Assembly: GCF_001027285.1 (NCBI RefSeq)
Contig: NZ_CP011509.1
Location: 422,501-486,500, forward strand
DNA from: Archangium gephyra
GTDB lineage: Bacteria; Myxococcota; Myxococcia; Myxococcales; Myxococcaceae
DNA length: 64,000 bases
Direction: 5' to 3'
Part shown: positions 1-9,141 of the stretch, piece after piece
How the letters are laid out: each line of letters starts with the position of its first letter
Position numbering within the stretch: the stretch's first letter is position 1
Notes under the pieces: model-generated
The model's input: only the letters and a program-made list of their open reading frames with translations
Databases searched by the model: none
Told to the model about the DNA's origin: nothing
Translations under genes and position numbers: made by a program

Positions 1-2061
1 GGCACCGGTGACAAGAACGGCGGCGGCTGCGCCGGCTACTTCGGCCAGGGCGTCTTCCTGAGCCAGGACGGCGGCTCCACCTGGACGGCGAAGAACGGCA
101 GCGGCACCACCGTCATGCCCCTGTCCATCGTGAACGCGGTGGCCGTGCAGCCCACCAACTCCAACGTCGTGCTCGCCGGTGGCTCCGGCACGTGCAGCAG
201 CACCGGCGCGCTCTCGGGCCCCGGCTTGTTCCGCACCACCGACCGCGGCGCCACCTGGAGCCGCGTGCTGAGCGTCAACGCGGAGGACATCGTCTTCGTC
301 CCGGGCTCGGCCACCGTGTACGCCGCCGCTCCGGGCTCCGGCGTCTACAAGTCCACCGACGGCGGCGCCACGTGGACGCTCTCCATCAGCGGCATGACCG
401 TGTCCGGCTCGCGCATGCGCCTGGCCATGGCCCCCAGCAACAGCAACGTCCTCTACGTGCTGATGGGCGGCAACGTCTACCGCTCCCTCGACGGCGCGGC
501 CACCTGGGCGCTGCGCTCCAGCGCCGCCTGCGAGGGCCAGTGCACCTACAACCAGGCCATCTCCGTGCACCCCACCAACACCAACGCCATCCTGGTGGGC
601 ACCATCCGTCCGTCCATGTCCACCGACGGCGGCGCCACCTACACCTTCCTCACCACCGGCTGGGGCAGCGGCCAGAAGGTGCACCAGGACATCCACGTGG
701 TGCTGTTCTCCAAGCTCAACGGCAACCGCTTCTGGATTGGCGGTGACGGCGGCCTGTGGCGCACCGACGACAACGGCGTCAACTTCACCAACATGAACTC
801 CAACCTCAATGTCACGCAGTTCTATGACATCGCGGTGCACCCCTCGAACTCGGACATCGTGTTCGGCGGCGCGCAGGACAACTCCTCCTTGAGCCGCAAC
901 GGCAGCGTGGTGTGGGACCTGACGCAGGTGACGGGTGACGGCTTCATGAACGCGCTCGACCCGACCAACCCCAACATCGTCTTCCAGACGAGCTACCCCT
1001 CGGGCGGCTTCCCCAAAATCCTCCGCTCCACCACGGGCGGCGGCGCGGGCACCTTCAGCTACCTGCCGGACACGGGCCTCACCTCCTCCAGCAACTTCCC
1101 CTGGGTGACGCCGCTGGCCGTGGCGAGCAACTCCATCTTCGTGGCCTCGGACGTCGTGTACCGCGGCGTCACCTCGGCCAGCCCGTTCACCTGGACGGCC
1201 ATCTCCGGCAACATCGGCCGCGTGTCCGTCATCTCGCCCATGCTGCAGGGCGCCATGATTCCCACCTTCGTGGGCACCTCCGCCGGCCGCGTCTACTACT
1301 CCGCGGACGCGCGCATCGCGAGCCCCACCTTCACCGACGTCACCGGCAACTACCCGGGTGGCACCGTGTCGGACGTGGCCATGACGCCGGGCAACCCCCA
1401 GCGCGTCTTCATCACCCGCTCGGGCTTCGGCGCCTCGCGCCTCTACCGCTCCACCACCGGCGGCACCACGTGGACGGCGGTGGGCAGCGGCCTGCCCAAC
1501 GTGCCGGCCAACAGCGTGGCCATTGATCCGCTCAACACCCAGCGCGTCTTCGTGGGCACGGACGTGGGCGTGTACGAGAGCACCGACGGCGGTGACACCT
1601 TCATCGCCTTCTCGCTCGGCCTGCCGCTGGGCCTGGTGGTGACGGACCTCGAGGTGGATGACGTGCCGCACTTCCTGCACGCCGGCACCTACGGCCGCGG
1701 CGCGTGGAAGGTGGCCCTGGCGGGCGGCTCCACCCCGGTGGGCAGCACCTTCAGCTACACCGCGAGCAACACCACCAGCGCCACCGTGAACACGTCCAAC
1801 AAGCTCATCGCCCTGACGGCGGGACAGGTCCTCACCCTGGGCACCTGCGGCGTGACGGGCTCCACCTTCTCCGGTGACACCTACCTGCGCCTCTACAACC
1901 CGAGCGCCGCCGAGGTCATCTCCAACGACGACGCGTGCGGTGGCGTGGGCTCGAGCTTCACGTACACCGTCCCGGCGGGCGCCGGGGGCAACTACGAGCT
2001 GCGCGCCGGCTGCTACTCGAGCGGCAGCTGCAGCGGCACCGTGGCCTGGACGGTTCAGTAG
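1..2061 (+). CDS. BNR-repeat beta-propeller secreted protein, 5' truncated
   Basis: The reading frame is open from the first base, so the gene starts upstream of the window; 686 codons are visible. It carries repeated Asp-box/BNR motifs (S-x-D-x-G-x-x-W type) such as SQDGGSTWT, TTDRGATWS, STDGGATWT and STTGGTTWT, which mark a sialidase/sortilin (VPS10)-like beta-propeller. The last roughly 110 residues (GSTFSYTASN onward, with DTYLRLYNPSA and YELRAGCYSSGSC) look like a bacterial pre-peptidase C-terminal beta-sandwich, commonly found on secreted proteins. Extracellular location is inferred from these domains because the N-terminus is missing. The family includes glycosidases and adhesins or sorting receptors, and no substrate can be named. 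It ends about 80 bp before the convergent LysR gene. Confidence 0.85.
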   Translation, partial: GTGDKNGGGCAGYFGQGVFLSQDGGSTWTAKNGSGTTVMPLSIVNAVAVQPTNSNVVLAGGSGTCSSTGALSGPGLFRTTDRGATWSRVLSVNAEDIVFVPGSATVYAAAPGSGVYKSTDGGATWTLSISGMTVSGSRMRLAMAPSNSNVLYVLMGGNVYRSLDGAATWALRSSAACEGQCTYNQAISVHPTNTNAILVGTIRPSMSTDGGATYTFLTTGWGSGQKVHQDIHVVLFSKLNGNRFWIGGDGGLWRTDDNGVNFTNMNSNLNVTQFYDIAVHPSNSDIVFGGAQDNSSLSRNGSVVWDLTQVTGDGFMNALDPTNPNIVFQTSYPSGGFPKILRSTTGGGAGTFSYLPDTGLTSSSNFPWVTPLAVASNSIFVASDVVYRGVTSASPFTWTAISGNIGRVSVISPMLQGAMIPTFVGTSAGRVYYSADARIASPTFTDVTGNYPGGTVSDVAMTPGNPQRVFITRSGFGASRLYRSTTGGTTWTAVGSGLPNVPANSVAIDPLNTQRVFVGTDVGVYESTDGGDTFIAFSLGLPLGLVVTDLEVDDVPHFLHAGTYGRGAWKVALAGGSTPVGSTFSYTASNTTSATVNTSNKLIALTAGQVLTLGTCGVTGSTFSGDTYLRLYNPSAAEVISNDDACGGVGSSFTYTVPAGAGGNYELRAGCYSSGSCSGTVAWTVQ

Positions 2062-2143
2062 GCCCCGTGGAACCAGGGGCGGCCGGGTGAGGCATTTGCC
2101 CGGTCCGCCCCGCTCCTGGACGGGCACCCAGCAGGTACCGGCG

Positions 2144-3031
2144 TCAGCGCACGCCCAGCATGACGGAGCGGGACTCCTCGAACCGCTCGGCGAGGAAGCC
2201 CATCAACGCGCGCACCCGAGGCACCTTCCGGGCCTCGCGCGAGGCCACCAGCCACACGTCCTCCAGGGGCAGCTCCACCTCCGGGAGCACGGGCCGCAGC
2301 TCGGGGTAGAGGCTGGCGAGCGCGCACGGCAGGGCCGCCACGCCCTGGTGGGCCACCACCGCGCCCGCGACGGCCATGGCCGCGTTGCCGCGAAAGACGA
2401 AGCGCCCCGCCCCCCACTCCTCCAGCGCGCGCAGCTGCGGCATGCGCGAGAGCGCCGCGTCGAAGCCCACCAGCGCATGGCCCGCCAGGTCCCCCGCCGA
2501 GCGCAGGGGCGCCGCGCGCTCCAGGTAACGGGCACTGGCGTAGAGCCTCCAGGCGAGCTGCCCCACCTTGCGCGCCACGAGTGAGTCGCCCTTGGGACGC
2601 ACCGTGCGCACGCCCAGGTCCGCCTCCTGGCGCGCCAGGTCCACCAGCCGCGCGTCGGAGGACAGCTCCACGCGCACGCCCGGGTGCTGCTCCCGGAAGC
2701 GCGCCAGCCAGGGGTTGAGGAACGCGACGAAGCCGTCCCCCGTCGTCACGCGCACTGGCCCCTCGAGGTGCCCCTCCTCGCGCTTCAGCCCGCGCTCGGC
2801 GCTGTGCAGCTGCGACTCGATGGCCGCGGCGGTGCGCACCAGCGCGCGGCCCTCGGGTGTCAGCCGGACGCCCTCGGGGACCCGGGCGAGCAACCGCGTG
2901 CCCAGGCGCCGCTCCAGCGCCGTCATCCTCCGGCCCACCGTGGACGTGACGACGCCCAGCGCACGCGCCGCCGCGGACAGCGAGCCGGAGCGCTCCACGG
3001 TGAGGAGGTAGCGGAGGTCATCCCAGTTCAT
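2144..3031 (-). CDS. LysR-family transcriptional regulator
   Basis: A protein of 295 residues, the usual LysR length. The N-terminal winged helix-turn-helix starts MNWDDLRYLLTVERSGSLSAA and continues ARALGVVTSTVGRRMTALERRLGTRLL; the effector-binding domain follows from about residue 90. The GSLSAAARALGVVTSTVGRRM pattern and short C-terminal domain resemble LysR members that repress a neighbouring oxidoreductase. The start was set at MNWDDL because that is the family N-terminus; the frame stays open further upstream but reads into the divergent gene. It is transcribed divergently from the epimerase/reductase gene at 3158, its likely target. A perfect inverted repeat (3042-3055) sits just upstream of its start codon. 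Confidence 0.93.
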   Translation of the reverse strand: MNWDDLRYLLTVERSGSLSAAARALGVVTSTVGRRMTALERRLGTRLLARVPEGVRLTPEGRALVRTAAAIESQLHSAERGLKREEGHLEGPVRVTTGDGFVAFLNPWLARFREQHPGVRVELSSDARLVDLARQEADLGVRTVRPKGDSLVARKVGQLAWRLYASARYLERAAPLRSAGDLAGHALVGFDAALSRMPQLRALEEWGAGRFVFRGNAAMAVAGAVVAHQGVAALPCALASLYPELRPVLPEVELPLEDVWLVASREARKVPRVRALMGFLAERFEESRSVMLGVR

Positions 3032-3041
3032 TCGAGGCCCC

Positions 3042-3055
3042 TTGCATGGATGCAA
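3042..3055. promoter_or_regulatory. Inverted repeat in LysR/reductase divergent promoter
   Basis: TTGCATGGATGCAA has 6-bp arms around a 2-bp centre and begins 10 bp upstream of the LysR start codon, within the 126-bp divergent intergenic region. LysR regulators commonly bind such dyads between themselves and a divergent target, so this is a candidate autoregulatory operator. The link is inferred from position only. Confidence 0.45.
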
Positions 3056-3157
3056 CACCCGTTTGCCCGGGTAGCGCCTGACGCAACAGGGGGAGCATAC
3101 CCGGGGCGTCAATCGCGATGGCCCCCACCGGGCCCCGCCCGCACGGAGACACCTCCC

Positions 3158-4234
3158 ATGAAGACCGCATTCGTCACCGGCTCCACCGGCCTGCTCGGCA
3201 ACAACCTCGTCCGCCTGCTCACCTCTCGCGGCGTGCGGGTGAAGGCCCTGGTCCGCTCGCCCGAGCGGGCCCGGAAGCTGCTGGCCGGCGTGCCGGTGGA
3301 GCTCGTCCAGGGCGACCTGGAATACGTGGCGTCCTTCGCGCCCGCCCTGCGGGACACCGACGTGCTCTTCCACACCGCCGCCTATTTCCGGGACAGCTAC
3401 AAGGGCGGCAGTCACGACGCGGGCCTCCTGCGCATCAACGTGGGGGGCACGCGGGACCTGCTGGAGGCGGCGTACCAGCAGGGCGTGCGGCGGGTGGTCC
3501 ACACCAGCTCCATCGCCGTGCTGGCTCCCCGCCCGGGCCACCCGCTCACCGACGAGACGATGCGGCGCGAGGCGCAGGGGGAGCCAGACGCCTACTACCG
3601 CTCGAAGATCCTCGCGGACCGGGAGGTGGACGCCGCCCTGGAGCGCCACCCGGACCTGCAGGCCTCGCTGGTGCTGCCGGGCTTCATGAACGGGCCGGGC
3701 GACGCGGGCCCCACGACGGCGGGACAGCTCGTCCTGGACTTCCTGCACGGCCGGCTGCCCGGCGTCATCAACACGCGCTTCGCCTACGTGGACGCGCGGG
3801 ACGTGGCCGCCGCGCTGGTGGCCGCCGCCGACAAGGGCCTGCGTGGCGAGCGCTACCTGGCCGCCGGCAGGGATTTGCACGTGGGCGAGGCACTCGCGGT
3901 GCTCTCGGCGGTGACGGGCCTGCCGGCACCGGGGCGGCGAGTACCGGACGCACTGCTGGGCACGCTGGCGCTGCTGAACGAGGCCTGGGCCCGGCTCTCC
4001 CGGCGCCCGGTGCTGGTGAGCTGGCAGGGCTTCCGCACGCTGCGCCGCGAGCGCACGAACACCGCCTTCGACTCGTCCAAGGCCGAGCGCGCGCTGGGAC
4101 TGCGCTTCCGGCCGCTCGAGGAGACCTTCCGGGATGCAGTGGAGTGGTTCGCCACGCACGGGTACGTGGACCGGGCTCGCCTGCCCCGGAGCGTGGGGAG
4201 CCTGGCCGTCCCGCCCGTGCCCCGGGTGTCCTGA
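3158..4234 (+). CDS. NAD(P)-dependent epimerase/reductase (dihydroflavonol reductase-like SDR)
   Basis: A protein of 358 residues. The N-terminal Rossmann motif GSTGLLGNNL (TGxxGxxG type) is at residues 7-16, and the SDR catalytic signature is visible as HTSSIAVL followed by YYRSK (Tyr and Lys of the YxxxK motif). It resembles extended SDRs of the dihydroflavonol-4-reductase/3-beta-HSD group, which act on a hydroxyl or keto group of a small molecule; the substrate is unknown. The start ATG is preceded by GGAG (about 3145) and is the first codon matching the family N-terminus. It is divergent from the LysR gene and probably under its control. The gene ends with the tail VPPVPRVS. Confidence 0.9.
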   Translation: MKTAFVTGSTGLLGNNLVRLLTSRGVRVKALVRSPERARKLLAGVPVELVQGDLEYVASFAPALRDTDVLFHTAAYFRDSYKGGSHDAGLLRINVGGTRDLLEAAYQQGVRRVVHTSSIAVLAPRPGHPLTDETMRREAQGEPDAYYRSKILADREVDAALERHPDLQASLVLPGFMNGPGDAGPTTAGQLVLDFLHGRLPGVINTRFAYVDARDVAAALVAAADKGLRGERYLAAGRDLHVGEALAVLSAVTGLPAPGRRVPDALLGTLALLNEAWARLSRRPVLVSWQGFRTLRRERTNTAFDSSKAERALGLRFRPLEETFRDAVEWFATHGYVDRARLPRSVGSLAVPPVPRVS

Positions 4235-4340
4235 GCCCGCCGTTCCTGTTCACGCGCGTGTCAGGCGATTCAGGGGGCGCGTTACAGTGCGCCGCTCCGG
4301 TTCTCCCCGCCCGGGAGAGCCGTCACCCGAGAGGATGCAC

Positions 4341-4874
4341 ATGAGGGCAGTCCGCCACGCGTGGTGTGCCATCGCGGCCGCGTTTCTCGTCTCCGCCTGT
4401 GCGCACAACACGCGCACCCGCCCCGAGAAGGGCGAGCCAGCGGCGATCGATGAGGAGCTGTACGCCGCCGCCGTCCGCGGAACCCTCCAACACTTCGGAC
4501 GGGATGACCGGGAGCCCACGCTCTACTGCGTCACCCTTCCCGGTGGCACCAGCCTCCCATTCCTGGCGCGCTTCACGCATGAGCCCTTCCTCGTCGCGGG
4601 CCCCGACTCCTGCAAGTGGGACGGTGGCGCCGTGGTGCCCGCGAGCAGCTCGGCCGAAATCGTCTCCGACGGACGGCCCACCGGCGCCCGCGTGACGCCC
4701 ACCCGCGCCACGTTCCTCCACGTCGAGGAGGTGCGGTGGGTTTCGCCTACCCGCGCCCAGGCGGACACCTCCATCGTCTACGGCAACCTCGGCGCCAACG
4801 GGCTCACCCTCACGCTGGAGCGCCAGGACGGCCAGTGGAAGGTCGTCAACGCCGAGGACACCTGGATCTCCTGA
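4341..4874 (+). CDS. Lipoprotein of unknown function
   Basis: A protein of 177 residues. The N-terminal signal MRAVRHAWCAIAAAFLVSAC has a lipobox with Cys20, so it should be lipidated and anchored in the envelope. The mature part is about 155 residues with two internal cysteines (near YCVTLPGG and DSCKWDGG) and no domain I recognise. ATG at 4341 is preferred over ATG at 4335 because AGAGG lies 6-9 nt upstream of the former. It sits in a short plus-strand run between the reductase and the VTT membrane protein. Confidence 0.8.
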   Translation: MRAVRHAWCAIAAAFLVSACAHNTRTRPEKGEPAAIDEELYAAAVRGTLQHFGRDDREPTLYCVTLPGGTSLPFLARFTHEPFLVAGPDSCKWDGGAVVPASSSAEIVSDGRPTGARVTPTRATFLHVEEVRWVSPTRAQADTSIVYGNLGANGLTLTLERQDGQWKVVNAEDTWIS

Positions 4875-4914
4875 GCCCCTCCGCGGGTGCCACTGGATAT
4901 ACTGGGAGCCACCT

Positions 4915-5574
4915 ATGGAAAGAGCGGCCGAGGCCCCCGTGTCCCGGGGACGCACAGTGGCGGGGTGGACCGTGCTGGGAGCACTGCTCCTGACGGCCAT
5001 CCTGGTGCCCTTCTTCCTCTGGGAGGACCGCATCCAAGCGGCCACCACGGCCTTCCTCCAGATGCCCCACTCGCGGTGGCTCATCGCCCTGGCGCTGGCG
5101 GGGCTGCTGGCGGCGGACATCGTGCTGCCGGTGCCCTCCAGCCTCGTCAACCTGGCCGCGGGCAGCCTGTTGGGTCTGTGGAGCGGCACGGCGGTGGCGT
5201 GGACGGGCCTGATGGTGAGCTCGGTGGCGGGCTACCTCATCGGCCAGGGCGCCAGCGCCACCGCGCTCGCCCGGCTGGTGGGCAATGGCGAGGGGCGAGC
5301 GGTCCAGGCCAGCGCGACCTTTGGCCATTGGGGGCTGGTGGTGTGCCGGGGCGTGCCCGTCCTGGCCGAGGCCTCGGTGGTGCTCGCCGGATTCAACCGC
5401 ATGCCCTTCCAGCGCTTCCTGGCCGTCTGCGCGCTGTCGAACCTGGGCATCGCCGCCGCCTACTCGGCCATTGGCGCCTACGCGGTGGACACCGGCTCGT
5501 TCCTCGTGGCCTTCGCCGGTGCCATCTGCGTGCCCGCCCTGGGCCTGTTCCTCACCCGGAAGCTCCGGGCGTAG
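4915..5574 (+). CDS. VTT/DedA-type membrane protein
   Basis: A protein of 219 residues with about five hydrophobic segments. The central part, DIVLPVPSSLVNLAAGSLLGL followed by GYLIGQGAS and a later RGVPVLAEASVVLAG, matches the VTT/SNARE-associated (TVP38/DedA) pattern of a proline-containing re-entrant loop, glycine-rich segment and conserved Arg-Gly-x-Pro. Family members are inner-membrane proteins, some of which act as lipid scramblases or flippases. It follows the lipoprotein gene by 40 bp and may be co-transcribed with it. The specific substrate is not known. Confidence 0.8.
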   Translation: MERAAEAPVSRGRTVAGWTVLGALLLTAILVPFFLWEDRIQAATTAFLQMPHSRWLIALALAGLLAADIVLPVPSSLVNLAAGSLLGLWSGTAVAWTGLMVSSVAGYLIGQGASATALARLVGNGEGRAVQASATFGHWGLVVCRGVPVLAEASVVLAGFNRMPFQRFLAVCALSNLGIAAAYSAIGAYAVDTGSFLVAFAGAICVPALGLFLTRKLRA

Positions 5575-5581
5575 CGCGCCG

Positions 5582-6199
5582 CTAGAAGCCCCCGCCGACC
5601 GTCAGGCTCACCGCCGGCTGGAACTCCGACAGGGGGGTCGCCAACTGCGGTGCGTACCGCAGCCAGGCCATGCTGAAGCTCAGCTCGCCCACCAGGTCGA
5701 AGCCCCCGATGACCGGATAGAGGCCCCGGATGCCGAGCGAGGCCTCAGGTCCCGCCGTCTCCATCCCGCGAGGCCCCACCCCGAGGAACTGGAAGCCCGG
5801 GTCGTCCCGGCCGATCTGCAGCTCGGTGAAGCCCACGCCCACGCGCGGCTGGAGCCAGCCAATCTCCGTCTTCCAATTGGCCAGCGTGTATTTGCCCCGG
5901 AAGTGGGCGAGCTCCGGCGAGTCCGCGTGGTGCAGGATTTCGCTCCCGGTACCGCAGGCCTCCAGGCTCCAGGCCTCCAGCGGGGAGATCTCCAGGCACA
6001 TCTCCATCCGGTTGCTGCCGGTGCTCGCACCGAAGCGGAGATTGATGAAGTCACGGGTGGGGATGTCCCTGGCGCGCGCCGTGACTTCCTGGGTCGAGAC
6101 TTCTTGCTCGGCGGACCAGGCCAGTGTGGACCCGAGCATCCACGGCACTCCCACGAGAGCAGCGATTCGCCTTCCCAGAAGACTTCCCTGCTGACGCAT
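5582..6199 (-). CDS. Putative small outer-membrane beta-barrel protein
   Basis: A protein of 205 residues with a cleavable signal peptide (MRQQGSLLGRRIAALVGVPWMLGSTLAWSA). The mature part has alternating hydrophobic/polar strands rich in Gly and aromatic residues and ends in FQPAVSLTVGGGF; the terminal Phe is typical of outer-membrane barrels. The start is supported by GAGGGG 6 nt upstream. No known family was recognised. It converges with the VTT gene, with only 7 bp between the stop codons. Confidence 0.7.
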   Translation of the reverse strand: MRQQGSLLGRRIAALVGVPWMLGSTLAWSAEQEVSTQEVTARARDIPTRDFINLRFGASTGSNRMEMCLEISPLEAWSLEACGTGSEILHHADSPELAHFRGKYTLANWKTEIGWLQPRVGVGFTELQIGRDDPGFQFLGVGPRGMETAGPEASLGIRGLYPVIGGFDLVGELSFSMAWLRYAPQLATPLSEFQPAVSLTVGGGF

Positions 6200-6380
6200 G
6201 TGGCCCCTCCTCGACTGGCGAGAGGGTCCGCGGCTCCCCTTCCCTCTCGCTCATCGGGCCAGCATAGGGGCCTGCGCTGGCTGGAGGCTACGATTGGTTT
6301 CCAGTATCTCGTCGATTCCGCCCGGATGCGTGTCATTGCCAGTAGACTGTCCGCCCCCTGCTTCCTGAAGGCACGGTAGA

Positions 6381-6414
6381 CCCTCACCCCAGCCCTTTCC
6401 CAGAGGGAGAGGGA
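6381..6414. repeat. CCCTCACCCC-type intergenic repeat, copy 1
   Basis: Degenerate copy of the intergenic family CCCTCACCCC..CCCTCTCCC..GGGAGAGGG; a second copy follows 33 bp later. It lies in the 289-bp gap between the outer-membrane protein start and coxD. Confidence 0.7.
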
Positions 6415-6446
6415 GCATCCACGGGTTCAACCTGGGACCCGTGGCA

Positions 6447-6480
6447 CCCTCACCCCGTCCCTCTCCCGGAGGGCGAGGGG
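6447..6480. repeat. CCCTCACCCC-type intergenic repeat, copy 2
   Basis: Near-consensus copy ending 9 bp from the coxD stop codon. The inner arms (CCTCTCCC / GGGCGAGGG) could form a hairpin at the 3' end of the respiratory operon, so it may act as its terminator or mRNA 3' stabiliser. Confidence 0.75.
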
Positions 6481-6488
6481 ATATTGGC

Positions 6489-6878
6489 TCAGTTTCCCAT
6501 CCACCTGGGTTCCTCGGCGCCTGAGCCCGGTGTGACCGTCCTCGTTGACGCTGGCCGCTTGGGCTCCAGCTCCTCGTCGATTCCGTCCGGCCTCGCCATC
6601 CGGACGCGGGTCATCGCCTCCAGCAGCGTCACTCCTAACAGCAGCCCCAGGAACAGCACCGACACTGGCAGCACCACCCGCCTCGTCCCCCGCTGCTCCA
6701 CCAGGTGCATGAAGAACATCGCCACCAGCACCGTCTTCACCACCGCGATTCCCATCGACGCCGGCAGCGAGTACGGGCCCAGTTTCAGCTTCGTTCCCAG
6801 CACCCACGTCACCAACGTCAACACCACCAGCACCACCCAGACCCCCACGTAACCCCAGGTGGATCTCGTCTTCGCCAT
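6489..6878 (-). CDS. coxD: Cytochrome c oxidase subunit IV
   Basis: A protein of 129 residues with three hydrophobic segments in the N-terminal 100 residues (GVWVVLVVLTLVTWVLG, GIAVVKTVLVAMFFMH and VVLPVSVLFLGLLLGVTLLE). The AVVKTVLVAMFFMHL segment is typical of prokaryotic cytochrome oxidase subunit IV (CoxD/CtaF). A charged C-terminal tail follows. It is the last gene of the act-cox operon, 12 bp after coxC. Subunit IV assists assembly and stability of the oxidase in the inner membrane and carries no redox centre. Confidence 0.9.
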   Translation of the reverse strand: MAKTRSTWGYVGVWVVLVVLTLVTWVLGTKLKLGPYSLPASMGIAVVKTVLVAMFFMHLVEQRGTRRVVLPVSVLFLGLLLGVTLLEAMTRVRMARPDGIDEELEPKRPASTRTVTPGSGAEEPRWMGN

Positions 6879-6890
6879 GGTGCTCCCCCT

Positions 6891-7529
6891 TCACTCCACC
6901 AGGTACAGCAACGGGTAGATGAACAGCCAGAAGACATCCACCAGGTGCCAGTACAGCCCTCCCACCTCCACCGGGATGTGGTACTCGGCCGTGTATTTCC
7001 CAGACACTGCTCCCCATACCAGCCACCCCAACAGCCCCAACGCCACCAACATGTGCACCGCGTGCAGCCCCGTGAGCAGGAAATAGAGCGTGAAGAACAG
7101 GCTCCCTCCCTGCACCGGCAAGTCCTCCAGCCGGTAGTACTCCCCGGGCAGCGCTCCCTCCGTCCAGTGCTTCCAGTACTCCCAGCCCTTGATGCCGAGG
7201 AACCCCACCCCCATCCCCATCGCCACCAGCAGCACCAGCGCCGTCAGGAATTGTCTCCCCTGACGGATGTAATGCACCGCCAACGCCACGAAGAGGCTGC
7301 TCGTCACCAGCAACAGCGTCTGCACCGTCGCCCACCCCGCCGCCAGGTGCTTGCTCGCCTCGACGAACACCTCCGGGTAGTAGTACCGGTAGACGCCGTA
7401 CCCCACGAACAGGTTCGTGAAGAGCAACACCTCCGAGCCCAGGAACAGCCACATCCCCAGCTGCGCCGCCTTGCTCTGGTTCTCCCGGCTCCCGAAGTGC
7501 TCCTCCCATGGGCTCGTTTCAGTAGGCAC
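6891..7529 (-). CDS. coxC: Cytochrome c oxidase subunit III
   Basis: A protein of 212 residues with five to six transmembrane helices. Family motifs are AAQLGMWLFLGSEVLLFTNLFVGY (helix with Glu), LTGLHAVHMLVALGLLGWL and the final YWHLVDVFWLFIYPLLYL with the conserved YWHxVD. The protein is part of the caa3-type oxidase core and has no metal centre. It overlaps the 3' end of coxA by 11 bp, indicating translational coupling. Its length fits the shorter five-helix bacterial type. Confidence 0.96.
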   Translation of the reverse strand: MPTETSPWEEHFGSRENQSKAAQLGMWLFLGSEVLLFTNLFVGYGVYRYYYPEVFVEASKHLAAGWATVQTLLLVTSSLFVALAVHYIRQGRQFLTALVLLVAMGMGVGFLGIKGWEYWKHWTEGALPGEYYRLEDLPVQGGSLFFTLYFLLTGLHAVHMLVALGLLGWLVWGAVSGKYTAEYHIPVEVGGLYWHLVDVFWLFIYPLLYLVE

Positions 7530-9141
7530 GCGGCGCCTCGGGCACGGTGTAGTCGTGGACCTCGCGCTCGAAGCGCGGTGCTTCCGTGAAGTTGTGCGGC
7601 GCCGGTGGCGACCCGCTGTGCCACTCGTACCCCTTCGAGCCCCATGGGTTCGCCGCGCTCGCCTCGCCGTACCTCAGCGACCACAGCAGGTAGACGGCGA
7701 TGAGCGAGAACCCGAACGCCAACAGCGACGCCCCCGCCGTGCTCAACACGTTCAGCCACTGCAGCTCCGCCGGGTACTGGTAGTAGCGCCTCGGCATCCC
7801 CAGGTTCCCCAACAGGAACTGCGGCAGGAACGTCACGATGAAGCCGAAGATGATGGTGCTCGCCGCCAGGAACGACCAGCGCTCCGGGTACACCCTCCCG
7901 AACATCTTCGGCCACCAGTAGTGCAGCGCCGCCAGGAACGCCATCAGCACCGCCCCCACCATGATGTAGTGGAAGTGCGCCACGATGAAGTACGTGTCGT
8001 GCCAGTGCACGTCCAGCGACGTCGTCGCCACCGCCACCCCCGTCATCCCCCCGAACATCAGCAGGAAGATGAACCCCAACACGTAGAGCAACGGCACCTT
8101 CAGGTCGATGCTCCCCCCGTACATCGTCGCCACCCAGTTGAAGATCTTGATGGCCGTGAAGATGGCCACCAGCATGCTCAACACCCCGAATACCCCCGAG
8201 CCAAACGTCGACTGGCCCGAGACGAACATGTGGTGCCCCCACGAGAAGAACCCCACGAACGCAATCCCAAACGTCGACGCGGCGATCATCTTGTAGCCGA
8301 AGATGTTCTTCCGGCTGAAGGCACACACCACCTCGGTAATCACCCCCATCGCCGGCAGCACCATGATGTAGACCGCCGGGTGCGAGTAGAACCAGAACAT
8401 GTGCTGGAACAGCACCGGGTCCCCTCCCCTCGCCGGGTCGAAGAGCCCCACCCCGAATACCCGCTCGAAGCACACCAGCAGCAGCACCATCCCCAACACC
8501 GGCGTGGCCACCACCTGGATGATCGACGTGCCGTAGAGCGCCCACACGAACAGCGGAATGCGGCTCCAATGCATCCCCGGCGCTCGCAGCGTGTGCACCG
8601 TGGTGATGAAGTTCAGCCCCGTGATGATCGTCGAGAACCCGATGACGAACACCCCCAACAGGATGGGCGCCACCGCCGTCGGCGAGGTCGTGCTGTACGG
8701 CGTGTAGAACGTCCACCCCGTGTCCGCCCCACTCCACAGCATCCCGAACAGCGTCAGCCCCGCTCCCGCCACGTAGATGTACACCGACGCCAGGTTCAGC
8801 CTCGGGAACGCCACGTCCTTCGCCCCCAGCATGATCGGCAGCACGAAGTTCCCGAACGCCGAGGGAATCGCCGGAATCATGAACAGCCACACCATCGTCA
8901 CCCCGTGCAGGGTGAACATCCGGTTGTACGTCATCGCGCTGATGATGGTGGGCCCCGGCGTGAGCAGCTCGATTCGCAGCACCATCGCGAACACGCCCCC
9001 CAGCAGCAACGCCAGGATGACCAGCACCAGGAACATCACGCCAATGCGCTTGTGGTCTCGCGTCAGCAGCCACGAGCTCACCGTCGTCTCGTGGTTCAGA
9101 TAGGTGATGTCCGGCTGACTACTTCCCGCCGATGGGTTCAT
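7519..9141 (-). CDS. coxA: Cytochrome c oxidase subunit I (A2-type, caa3)
   Basis: A protein of 540 residues carrying the haem a and haem a3-CuB centres that reduce O2 to water. Metal ligands seen: His79 (HGVTMVW), His254 and Tyr258 in FYSHPAVY, His303-His304 (WGHHMF), and His389 and His391 (AHFHY). The K-channel Lys is present at 332 (TAIKIFNW). The D-channel Glu of A1-type enzymes (HPEVY) is replaced by Ala in YSHPAVY; the Tyr-Ser pair just before the His-Pro defines A2-type haem-copper oxidases such as Thermus caa3. The gene overlaps coxB by 23 bp and coxC by 11 bp. Confidence 0.97.
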   Translation of the reverse strand: MNPSAGSSQPDITYLNHETTVSSWLLTRDHKRIGVMFLVLVILALLLGGVFAMVLRIELLTPGPTIISAMTYNRMFTLHGVTMVWLFMIPAIPSAFGNFVLPIMLGAKDVAFPRLNLASVYIYVAGAGLTLFGMLWSGADTGWTFYTPYSTTSPTAVAPILLGVFVIGFSTIITGLNFITTVHTLRAPGMHWSRIPLFVWALYGTSIIQVVATPVLGMVLLLVCFERVFGVGLFDPARGGDPVLFQHMFWFYSHPAVYIMVLPAMGVITEVVCAFSRKNIFGYKMIAASTFGIAFVGFFSWGHHMFVSGQSTFGSGVFGVLSMLVAIFTAIKIFNWVATMYGGSIDLKVPLLYVLGFIFLLMFGGMTGVAVATTSLDVHWHDTYFIVAHFHYIMVGAVLMAFLAALHYWWPKMFGRVYPERWSFLAASTIIFGFIVTFLPQFLLGNLGMPRRYYQYPAELQWLNVLSTAGASLLAFGFSLIAVYLLWSLRYGEASAANPWGSKGYEWHSGSPPAPHNFTEAPRFEREVHDYTVPEAPRAY

